From: Zingiber officinale
Lineage: Eukaryota > Streptophyta > Magnoliopsida > Zingiberales > Zingiberaceae
Assembly (NCBI RefSeq): GCF_018446385.1
Contig: NC_056000.1
Span: 47,648,722-47,712,721, forward strand
Direction of reading: 5' to 3'
Length of the DNA stretch: 64,000 nt
Each line of letters begins with the position of its first letter. Positions within the stretch are counted from its first letter, which is position 1. The notes beneath the pieces were generated by a model, which saw only the letters and a program-made list of their open reading frames with translations, was not told the DNA's origin and did not search any database. A program made the translations under genes and the position numbers. Below are positions 53,552 through 64,000 of this stretch, piece by piece.

Positions 53552-53909
53552 AAGATGGAAGACGTTGGGTGACTCACAATAGTGACATTGACGCAAGAGG
53601 AACTCGATGCACTAATACAAGCTCGAGCTACAAAAATATTAGAGCAACCACAATAGGTGATGGACGATCGACCAATGCATGAGTCGCCGCCTCTACAGCA
53701 GGTCGGCAAACTGAAAGAGAAAGAGAAGATCGAGCAGATCAATTTTCTGCTCGGGAGTGGAATAGAAGACCGATTGGCTCCTATGAGGACTTCCGCAATG
53801 CGCCAATTCCCTTTAATCGAGCGTTGTCATGGACTCCCCTGGTAGAAAGAGGTCGAATGGATAGAGACCAGAGATCCTCCTCGGATGTGGCGCCCGTACG
53901 GGATGAACG
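53552..53909 (+). pseudogene. Gypsy H gag, N-terminal relic
   Basis: The frame from MEDVG has a stop after five codons and another near 53657, then reads DRPMHESPPLQQVGKLKEKE to a stop at 53843. It is interrupted by element F at 53910 and continues at 63815. Confidence 0.65.
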
Positions 53910-56527
53910 TGTTGGTTAGTCCTAAGAAAATCGTACCGGTTCCACTGTACAAAATTTTTTTGTACAAGTGTCGAACCTTTCCTTAAATAACCTATTGTGT
54001 TCTTTAAAAGTTAAATTAGGAATCGCAGACAGAACTTAACATCATTGATTCCAAATTTAACTTATCTGTTCTTAATGGTTTAGATTTGAATCACAAGCGT
54101 AACTTAACACTATTGATTCAAATCTACCTAAGTTATTAATTCCATAAATATTAATTTCCAAAATTGGCTTCCAGAACTGCATGGCGAGGCACATGACCTT
54201 CTTGGATATGGGAGCAACCACCACCGCCTAGGCAAAGCCTTTTAAGGAAAGCTAATATTTATTTCCTTAAATAACTCTAGGTTAACCAAAAAGAACAATC
54301 GAATAACAAATTCGAAAAAGAAGAAAACACAAACTCGAAAAACTATTTCGAAAACTCTAGAATCATATGCCTCTTGTGTTTGGTATTTCCAAAAATAACA
54401 ATACAAAGAAAACTAGTATGATGCGGAAAATAATTACTAGTTATACCTTTCTTTGTAAGCAAAAATAACCTCTTAATCTTCTACCGTATTCCTCTTCTAA
54501 CCTCAGACGTTGTGTGGGCAACGATCTTCCGAGATGAGAACCACCAAACACCTTCTTCTTCCTTCTAAGTTTCGGCCACCACAATTCTCTAAGAGAAGTA
54601 GAGGTCCGACCACCACCACCAAGCTCCAAGGGATGCAAGAAACAAAACCTCATTTCTCTCCTTCTTCTACTAGCTAGAACCGGCCACCATCAAGAGCTCC
54701 AAGAGGGGTTGCCGCCGGCCACAAGAAGAAGAGAAGAGGGAGAAGCTAGGGCCGACCACCAAGGAGGAAAAAAGAGGAGAAGAATCATAGAGTCGTTCAC
54801 CCATGAAGGCACCTCTACCCTCTCTTTTATAATCCTTGGTCTTGGCAAATAAAGAAATTTAAATAAAAATTTCCTTAATTCCTTTGCCATGAAAAAGAAA
54901 AATTATTTTAATTAAAAACAATTTTTTTTTCAATTACAATGGTCGGCCACCTCTTTAGCTATAAACAAGGAGAGTTTTAATTATAATAAGAATTAAAACT
55001 TCATAATTTGTCTCCGTAAATTTATAAAAAATTTCTCCAATAATTTATCCCCCTTCATGGTAGATTATAAAAAGGAAATTTTATAAATTAAAATCTTTCT
55101 TTTAAACATGTGGATAATTTTCAAAAAGGAAAGTTATCTCTAAAAATTAAAATCTCTTTTCAATTTACAAATAAAGAAAAATATCAAATCTTTTCTTAAT
55201 CTTTTGTAGAAACTAATAAAAGAGAATATTTAATTTTTAAACTCTCTTTTAAATTATGAACATGGTTAAAAATGAAAAGTTTTCTCAAAATTTAAAATCT
55301 ACTTTTCAATCTACAAATAAGGAAAGATTTCAAATCTTTTCTTAATCTTTTGTAGAAAGCTTTAAAAGGAAAGATTTAAATTTTAAACTCTCTTTTAAAA
55401 CCATGATATCCACATAAGAAATAATTTTAATTAAAAATAAATTTCCTTTTAATATGGCCGGACAATCAAGCTTGGGCTCCAAGCTATGACCGGCCAATTA
55501 ACTTGGCTCAACCTTTGGGTCTTGGCCGGCCCTAAGCTTAAGCTTCAAGCTTGGCTTGGCCGACCACTAATGGTTGGGTAAGAAGGTGGGTATGTGGTGG
55601 GTATAAATCTCTATATACAAGAGGCTACGATAGAAACCGAGAGGAGGAATTGGTTTTGGTCTCCCGATGAAATTAAGTATCCCGTGTTCGCCCCGAACAC
55701 ATAACTTAATTTCATCAATAATAATTCATTCCACTAAAGAACTATTATTGAACTACCGCACCAATCCCAAATTACATTTTGGGCTCCTTCTTATTATGAG
55801 TGTGTTAGTCTCCCTGTGTTTAAGATATCGAAAGTCCACTAATTAAATGAGTTACTGACAACTCACTTAATTAATATCTTAGTCCAAGAGTAGTACCACT
55901 CAACCTTATCGTCATGTCGGACTAAGTCCACCTGCAGGGTTTAACATGACAATCCTTATGAGCTCCTCTTGGGGTCATTCCCAACCTAGATTACTAGGAC
56001 ACAGATTCCTTCTATAATCAACAACACACACTATAAGTGATATCATTTCCCAACTTATCGGGCTTATTGATTTATCGAACTAAATCTCACCCATTGATAA
56101 ATTAAAGAAATAAATATCAAATATATATGTTTATTATTATATTAGGATTAAGAGCACACACTTCCATAATAACTAAGGTCTAGTTCTTTTATCAAGTCAT
56201 TATAAAAAGAACTTACCTAAAATTGTCCTACTCAATACACTTAGAATGTACTAGTATAATTTATTAGTCAAGATAAACTAATACCTAATTACACTACGAC
56301 TATTCCAATGGTTTGTTCCTTTCCATCTTAGTCGTGAGCAACTGTTTATAATTTATAAAGAACTGATAACATAATCTTCTGTATGTGACACCACACACCA
56401 TGTTATCTACAATATAAATTAATTAAACAACTACATTTATCATAAATGTAGATATTTGACCAATGTGATTCTTATTTCTAGATAAATGTTTATACCAAAA
56501 GCTAGGCTTTTAGTATACACTCTAGCA
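53910..56527 (-). mobile_element. 3' LTR of element F (left)
   Basis: 2618 bp. Same family as 1-1019 and the solo LTR C. Contains ggccggcc-type motifs and degenerate tandem units. Confidence 0.9.
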
Positions 56528-59500
56528 ATCTCCCACTTATACTAAAAGACTAAGTTACCATATCTGCTGCCATACATCTGATTCTCAACCCTTCAACATG
56601 CCCATCAAAAGCTCTTGCCTTAAGGGCCTTAGTGAAAAGATCTATAGGTCATCAACTGATGCAATCTAGGCGGCAACAACTTCTCCTCGTTTATACAATT
56701 TTTCGTATTGGGTGGTACTTGCGCTCTATTGTGCTTACTTGCCTTATGGACTTATGGTTTCTTCGAGTTTGCTACTGCACCAAATTATTTTGGGCAAATC
56801 AGAAATCATATCTAAGTCTATCTTGAAGTATCTGAGCCATACAACTTCTATGACTACCTCAGAGGTTGTCATATACTCAGCTTCTATGGTGGAGTCCGAA
56901 AAAGCACCTATGCTTATCACTCTTCCATAGTTATGATTTTACCTCCTAAAGTAAACACAAAACCCCGAGGTTGACTTACTATTGTCCCTATCCGATTGGA
57001 AGTCAAAATCCGTGCAACCCACAGGGACCAAATTATCTGCCTTGTAAGCTAGCATATAATCTCAAGTGCCTCTAAGGTACTTCAATATATGTTTTACACA
57101 GTCCAATGTCCTTATCCAGGGTTACTTTGATATCTGCTAACTATGCCCTTGGCAAAACAGATTTCTGATCTCGTGCATAGCATACATTAGGCTTCCGATA
57201 GCCGAAGCATAAGGAACTACCTACATGTCCTTTATTTCCTTTGTTGTCTTCTGAGACATCTCTTTAGATAAAACTACTTCATGCCTAAAAGGTAAGAAAC
57301 CTTTCTTGGAGTTTTGCATGCTAAAACGAGCCAAGATTGTTTCGATATATGAAGCTTGGGATAAGTAAAATATATTCTTTTCTTGTGATCTCTTTGATCC
57401 CAAGAATATATGCATTCTCCCAAGTCCTTCATATCAAATTGCTTGGACAAACATATCTTTACTTCTGACAACACTTTGATATTGTTTCCAACTACCAAAA
57501 ATGCTATCTACGTATAGTACAAGAAATACTATCACGTTTCCATCACACTCTTTGTATACACAAGACTCATTTGGTTATTAAATAAATCCATAGGTCTGGA
57601 TTACTTTATTAAACCGAATGTACCAAGACCTTGAAGCTTTACTTCAGTCCATAGACTGTTTGAACTTACACACAAAATGCTCTTTGTTCTTTGCAATGAA
57701 CCCTTCTGGTTGCTTTATATGAATGTTTTTCTTCAAGACTTTCATTAAGGAAAGCTGTCTTGACATCTACTTGCTAAATCTCTTAGATAAAAGAATCCGG
57801 GTAGACTTAAGCATGACTACTGGTAAAAAAGTTTTCTTTTTCTACAAGCCTTGCTTTGAAAGTTTCTACCTTCTTGTCTATCCCTCTTTTCCTATTGTAG
57901 ACTTATTTTTACCCAATAGCTTTTACACCATTTGGTGATTTTATAAGCTTCCAGACTCTATTAGAATACATATATTCTAATTCTGTATTCTTTGCAAAGA
58001 TGCTGCATCTTTATCTTGGAGTGCTTCGTCATATGTCCAAAGATCAGGTTCATGTCCTCCAGGGATCGAGTCAAAGACTTTCCCAAAACATGAATCTTTT
58101 TAGGTTGCCTAACAACCCTCCCACTACGACGAGGTACTTTCTGCAATTATGTATCATTTGTGATACGTGTTACAGTTTCTTGTGATATTTCATCTTGTAC
58201 AGTTGGTGCTAGGTTAGATGTGTCCTTTAATTTTCTTAAGAACAATTTTTACTCATGGGGCTTGTGGTTTATAGTATAGTCCTTTTCTAAAATCGAGCAT
58301 TGGTGCCAACAATGACCTTCCGATTTTAAGGATTACAAACCTCTTTTCATTTTTCTAGGATAACTCACAAACAAGTGAACTCATGTCCAATTTTTCAGTG
58401 TCTCTCACGTGCTAGACCACCCAAATTCGAATATGCTTCAGACTAGGCTTACGTCCATTCTGTAATTCTATGGGAGTAGAGAGTTCTGACTTAAAAGGTA
58501 CTATGTTCACTTTCGTTTCCAGTGTATATCCTTAAAACGAATTTGGTAACTCATCATCGATCTAATTATTCCATAAGAGCCTTATACCTTCTTTCTACTA
58601 CACCATTCTGTTGGGATGTACCAAGTGCAGTTAGTTTGGATTGAATCCCTACTCCTGATAAGTGACTCCTAAATTCTCCCAAGAGGTATTTGCTACTATG
58701 ATCTCATCGTAGTGTCTCGATATTTTTACTTTGACATTTCTCTGCATCAGCCTCGTACTCTTTGAACTAATCAAAGCACTTAGACTTGCGGTGTATCAAG
58801 TAAATCTATCTGTGTCTCGAATAGTTGTTTATAAAATAGATGAAATATTCGAAACTACCTCTTGTCTGGATAGTCATAGGACCACACAAATCAGAATGAA
58901 CCAATTCCATTATATCTTTGGCTCCATATCCCTTAGACTTAAAAGCTTCTCGATTATTTTTCCTTCCAAGTAAGACTCTCAGGTTGGAAAGATTTCCACT
59001 ACCAATGAACTCAAAAGTTCATCAGCTACCAATGAATCCTACTTAAGTTAAAATAACCTAACCTTTGATGCCAAAGATATAATTGGTTCATTTCTGAAGG
59101 TTGCTTTCTCTTAATAGTTAGAAGATGTGTTATTAATTTCCATTTATTGCATCGTGGGAGTTATTGGATTTATAAATTGTTAACCAATGTACCAGAACAG
59201 ATATCTTTCCTATTTTCTTGATAACAAGTTTGTTATCAAAATAGATAGAATGTCTATTCTTCTATAGTTTAGAAATCGAAATCAAATTCTTTCTAAACTT
59301 GGTACGTAAAGATAATTTCTTAAAATCCATATTTTATCCCTATCAGAGGATAAGCATCTCCCACTGCAATAGCTACCACTTTTGCAGTAGTGCCCATGTA
59401 GACGGTGACTTCCCCTTCATATAGTTATCGGGTTTCTTGGAACCTCTGCAATGAATTGCAGACATGAGTAGTGGCTCCCATATCTACACACCAGGTACCG
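56528..59500 (-). pseudogene. Element F pol relic
   Basis: Minus strand, from right to left. Protease-like GTWCVDMGATTHVCNSLQ (about 59440-59500; the active-site Ser is Met). An integrase relic around 58600-58800. The integrase/reverse-transcriptase linker RRSGRVVRQPKKI (about 58110). Reverse transcriptase QFDMKDLGE and then LSQASYIETILARFSMQNSK (57240-57450). RNase H SDRDNSKSTSGFVFTLGGK (about 56935-56990). A tail near 56590 resembles ADPLTKALKARAF. Stops and frame changes occur every few dozen codons, so no enzyme could be made. Confidence 0.85.
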
Positions 59501-61182
59501 GTAGATAACATCACTAGTCATTTATTAACTAATGAATGAAATACACATATTTTGTTCTTAGCTCTAAGAGGACAGTCTACCTTAAATGTCCAAGTCCTAT
59601 TTCCAATCATTACAATTGGGACTACTAAGTCTATTCTATAGTATAACAACTAGGAGATTGACAAACATTTTAAATCCTTAGAATCATAAAAATATTTGGT
59701 CAAGACCAACACCTTAAAATCCCTATGAATTTTGTATGCCAAGATAGTGTGGATGTATACAAAAACAAAGAGGAGATTTTATTCATTAATTTTATTATCT
59801 CGTCATCCTAACTTTATGACCAATAAAATTAATAGTTGGTCTATCAAATATTTTGGTCAATAACTTTGAATTTGAAATAATATTGATTCCTCAAAATAAT
59901 ATTATTTAAATTCACCAACACCTCAAATACCATGAATTTTGTATGCCACGATAGTGTGGACGTATACAAATTCAAACATTTGTAAGAGGAGGATTTTACC
60001 CATTAATTATCTTGTCAATAAGTCTTTATGACAAATAAAATTACCTCAAACACCGTGAATTTTGTATGCCACGATAGTGTGGACGTATATAAAACCAAAC
60101 ATTTGTAAGAAGAGTTTTTCCCATTAATTTTATTTTCTTGTCATCCTGACAAATAAAATTACCTCATACACCGTGAATTTTGTATGCCACGATAGTGTGG
60201 ACGTATACAAAAACTCGACATTTGTAAGAGGGGGTTTTAATTTTATTATCTTGTCAACTTATCTTTTTGACAAATTAATAGTTGGTTTTCCTTTGGTCAC
60301 ACAAATAATAGCAGTGACTCCGATGGGGAGGATACTATTAGACGTGCCTAAGTGTATACCATTACTTGACACTAAGTCGATTAATAAGATTATGCCCCTT
60401 TTGATGGAGAAGATCACACGCTCTTAATTAATTTCTTATAGTCATCCTAAATGGAAGTTTGATCTAGTGATCCGCAAACAAACTCATCCGATATGGAGGA
60501 AGGCACTCAGAGCCAACGCGTAAGTTTGTTTGCATCACTTACAAACCAGTAATGGAGACCATGGAATTTATTAAAATAAATCTCTCTCCCACTTAGTTAT
60601 TTAAAGTGAGGAATTTTAAGTTATCCTAGCATACATCACATGCATACACACACATCACAGTAAATAAAGCAATAAATATGGAAATTATTTTCCAAATATT
60701 ATGGCCTTTTCCTGTTACTGTCCTCCATGTGCTCCAACCCTAGCTGCTGCCATCTTTAGCCACCACCATCGGGTCAAGTTGTCGCATCGATCTTGCTTTT
60801 TATTCCGCTGCGCCTCTAGTGCTCCAAAAGTACCACGCCCCACAAGAATCTGATCCGCGACAAAAATAGAATTTTACATATATCGATCCTATATTCCACG
60901 AGGGAATGTACATGTAATCTAGATCGAAACAAAAAATGTAAAATCCTAATAACTAATACAGCTCTTGCTGTATTTAATTTTATAATCATGCACACACAAT
61001 TAAATGCCCTTGACATGCCCAAAGGTCCAATCACACACAATAAAAATATGTCATAATAGTTGGAGCATGCAACCACAAAGTTAGCACATCCTACTATTAT
61101 CCTGCCTAAATTATGTATGACATGTGCATAACCTAATTTGAAAACCAAACACACAGAGGCAAACCCTAGCTCTGATATCAAT
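59501..61182 (-). other. Element F gag/leader region with tandem units
   Basis: No open gag frame remains. gaattttgtatgccacgata followed by gtgtggacgtata occurs at 59727 (variant), 59934, 60057 and 60174, a degenerate tandem array of about 120 bp (first interval 207). The primer site is at 61169-61181. Confidence 0.7.
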
Positions 61183-63809
61183 TGTTGGTTAGTCCTAAGA
61201 AAATCGTACCGGTTCCACTGTACAAAAATTTTTTGTACAAGTGTCGAACCTTTCTTTAAATAACCTATTGTGTTCTTTAAAAGTTAAATTAGGAATCGCA
61301 GACGAAACTTAACATCATTGATTCCAAATTTAACTTATCTGTTCTTAATGGTTTAGATTTGAATCGCAAGCGGAACTTAACACTATTAATTCAAATCTAC
61401 CTAAGTTATTAATTCCATAAATATTAATTTCTAAAATTGGCTTCCAGGACTGCATGGCGAGGCACATGACCTTCTTGGATATGGGAGCAACCACCACCGC
61501 CTAGGCAAAGCCTTTTAAGGAAAGCTAATATTTATTTCCTTAAATAACTCTAGGTTAACCAAAAAGAACAATCGAATCACAAATTCGAAAAAGAAGAAAA
61601 CACAAACTCGAAAAACTATTTCGAAAACTCTAGAATCATATGCCTCTTGTGTTTGGTATTTCCAAAAATAACAATCCAAAGAAAACTAGTATGATGCGGA
61701 AAATAATTACTAGTTATACTTTTCTTTGAAAGCAAAAATAACCTCTTGATCTTCTACCGTATTCCTCTTCTAACCTCGGACGTTGTGTGGGCAACGATCT
61801 TCCGAGATGAGAACCACCAAGCACCTTCTTCTTCCTTCTAGGTTTCGGCCACCACAATTCTCCAAGAGAAGTAGAGGTCCGGCCACCACCACCAAGCTCC
61901 AAGAGATGCAAGAAACAAAACCTCTTTTCTCTCCTTCTTCTCTTAGCTAGAACCGGCTACCATCAAGAGCTCCAAGAGGGGTTGCCGCCGACCACAAGAA
62001 GAAGAGAAGAGGGAGAAGCTAGGGCCGACCACCAATGAGGAAAAAAGAGGAGAAGAATCATAGAGTCGTTCACCCATGAAGGCACCTCTACCCTCTCTTT
62101 TATAATCCTTGGTCTTGACAAATAAAGAAATTTAAATAAAAATTTCCTTAATTCCTTTGCCATGAAAAAGAAAAATTATTTTAATTAAAAATAATTTTCT
62201 TTTTTTTTTTCAATTACAATGGTCGGCCACCTCTTTAGCTATAAACAAGGAGAGTTTTAATTATAATAAGAATTAAAACTTCCTAATTTGTCTCCGAAAA
62301 TTTATAAAAAATTTCTCCAATAATTTATCCCTTCATGGTGGATTATAAAAAGGAAATTTTATAAATTAAAATCTTTCTTTTAAATATGTGGATAATTTTC
62401 AAAAAGGAAAGTTATCTCTAAAAATTAAAATATCTTTTCAATCTACAAATAAGGAAAGATATCAAATCTTTTCTTAATCTTTTGTAGAAACTAATAAAAG
62501 AGAATATTTAATTTTTAAATTCTCTTTTAAATCATGAACATGGTTAAAAAAGAAAAGTTTTCTCAAAATTTAAAATCTACCTTTCATTCTACAAATAAGG
62601 AAAGATTTCAAATTTTTTCTTAATCTTTTGTAGAAAGCTTTAAAAGGAAAGATTTAAATTTTAAACTCTCTTTTAAAACCATGATATCCACATAAGAAAT
62701 AATTTTAATTAAAAATAAATTCCCTTTTAATATGGCCGGCCAATCAAGCTTGGGCTCCAAGCTATGGCCGGCCAATTAACTTAGCTCAACCTTTGGGTCT
62801 TGGCCGGCCCTAAGCTTGAGCTTCAAGCTTGGCTTGGCCGACCCCTAATGGTTGGGTAAGAAGGTGGGTATGTGGTGGGTATAAATCTCTATATACAAGA
62901 GGCTACGATAGGGACCGAGAGGAGGAATTGATTTTGGTCTCCCGATGAAATTAAGTATCCCGTGTTCGCCCCGAACACATAACTTAATTTCATCAATAAT
63001 AATTCATTCCACTAAAGAACTATTATTGAACTACCGCACCAATCCCAAATTACATTTTGGGCTCCTTCTTATTATGAGTGTGTTAGTCTCCCTGTGTTTA
63101 AGATATCGAATGTCCACTAATTAAATGAGTTACTGACAACTCACTCAATTAATATCTTAGTCCAAGAGTAGTACCACTCAACCTTATCGTCATGTCGGAC
63201 TAAGTCCACCTGCAGGGTTTAACATGACAATCCTTATGAGCTCCTCTTGGGGTCATTCCCAACCTAGATTACTAGGACACAGATTCCTTCTATAATCAAC
63301 AACACACACTATAAGTGATATCATTTCCTAACTTATCGGACTTATTGATTTATCGAACTAAATCTCACCCATTGATAAATTAAAGAAATAAATATCAAAT
63401 ATATGTGCTTGTTATTATATTAGGATTAAGAGCACACACTTCCATAATAACTAGGGTCTAGTTCTTTTATCAAGTCAGTATAAAAAGAACTTACCTAAAA
63501 TGGTCCTACTCAATACACTTAGAGTGTACTAGTGTAATTTATTAGTCAAGATAAACTAATACCTAATTACACTATGACTATTTCAATGGTTTGTTCCTTT
63601 CCATCTTAGTCGTGAGCAACTGTTTATAATTTATAATTAAAGAACTGATAACATGATCTTCTGTGTGTGACACCATACACCATGTTATCTACAATATAAA
63701 TTAATTGAACAACTACATTTATCTTAAATGTAGATATTTGACCAATGTGATTCTTATTTCTAGATAAATGTTTATATCAAAAGCTAGGCTTTTAGTATAC
63801 ACTCTAACA
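61183..63809 (-). mobile_element. 5' LTR of element F (right)
   Basis: 2627 bp, near-identical to the left LTR with scattered substitutions and small indels (for example a longer T-run near 62205). Together with the primer site on its left it fixes the element's orientation. Confidence 0.9.
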
Positions 63810-63814
63810 GAACG

Positions 63815-64000
63815 AAGGGGAAAAGCACCTAGGGAAGATAACTCGCCTGAGCGGGTCAATCAATAATTTTCGGAGGGAATCCTAAGTGACCCCCTGCCAA
63901 AGCACTATACCCCATTAACGATCGAAGAATATAACGAAAGAATCGACCCCGATGACCACTTGACCAAGTTTGACAATGCGGTCACCCTTCATTAGTAAAC
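63815..64000 (+). pseudogene. Gypsy H gag, continuation
   Basis: After the F insertion the frame gives RGKAPREDNSPERVNQ, stop, then KHYTPLTIEEYNERIDPDDH and LTKFDNAVTLH, stop. Such a Y-[DN]-x-x-x-DP-x-DHL-x-x-F motif is characteristic of plant gypsy gag. It runs to the window end. Confidence 0.8.

Larger units (their letters stand above)
53910..63809 (-). mobile_element. Element F: complete but decayed Ty1-copia element with 2.6-kb LTRs
   Basis: Perfect duplication gaacg (53905-53909 and 63810-63814). LTRs 53910-56527 and 61183-63809, both tgttggttag to ctcta(a/g)ca. The primer site on the minus strand, TTGATATCAGAGC (complement of 61169-61181), puts the 5' LTR on the right; the purine tract aagtgggaga is the complement of 56529-56538. 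The interior has protease, integrase, reverse transcriptase and RNase H relics in copia order on the minus strand, full of stops. The LTRs look about 97% alike by eye. Confidence 0.92.
52824..64000 (+). mobile_element. Element H: Ty3-gypsy (Tat-like), 5' part, split by element F
   Basis: LTR 52824-53509, primer site tggcgccgtctgtggga (53513-53529) and a broken gag (53552-53909, resuming at 63815). It runs beyond the window. A primer site with the tggcgccgt form is usual in plant Tat-lineage gypsy elements. Stops in gag indicate decay. Confidence 0.85.

Noticed and set aside
53910-63809. Element F on the plus strand
   Set aside because: The primer site and purine tract read correctly only on the minus strand, as do the reverse-transcriptase motifs.

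Overview
This is flowering-plant nuclear DNA: genes have spliceosomal introns, and LTR retrotransposons of the Ty1-copia and Ty3-gypsy superfamilies fill most of the window. One of the two host genes (the receptor kinase) is extremely GC-rich, while the other (the SPL gene) has ordinary composition. Such mixed gene composition is typical of commelinid monocots. I suspect Zingiberales (ginger/turmeric group), but nothing here proves it.

Layout. 1-1019: end of a long copia-type LTR (family 'F') inserted in the pol of a decayed Tat-lineage gypsy element (G, 1020-7312). G carries an integrase relic, a 75-bp tandem array, an antisense ORF and a 3' LTR. 7313-10470: intergenic DNA with a hAT-type MITE (9243-9666) and the promoter/5' UTR of the first gene. 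10471-14985: a complete ten-exon SQUAMOSA-promoter-binding-like (SPL14/SPL15 clade) transcription factor gene, with an Au-type SINE in intron 6 and a second SINE just downstream.

16030-48252: one large nest. An old Sirevirus-like copia element A was hit by a full-length Sirevirus-like element B (18037-27079) and by a solo LTR C of family F (31251-47374). C was hit by a short-cored gypsy-type element D (31860-45387), and D by a gag-only copia element E (32239-39393). Perfect 5-bp target-site duplications are visible for B, C, D and E, so the order of insertion can be read: A, then B and C, then D, then E.

48472-49159: a lone gypsy LTR. 49676-52286: a complete CrRLK1L receptor-like kinase gene, closest from memory to the pollen-tube BUPS1/2 (At4g39110/At2g21480) group, with one 70-bp intron. 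52824-64000: a gypsy element H (LTR, primer site, broken gag), split by a 9.9-kb minus-strand copia element F (53910-63809, TSD gaacg).

The two host genes have no obvious functional link; they are islands in transposon DNA. The most unusual signals are in the retroelements. LTRs of several families contain strings of short hairpin modules whose outer stems differ from module to module but stay base-paired. D carries three antisense tRNA-like A-box/B-box modules in each 2.96-kb LTR around a core of only 439 bp. An AT-rich stretch of A keeps a 150-codon frame open without an ATG. All assignments come from reading the sequence and remembered family features; no database search was run.
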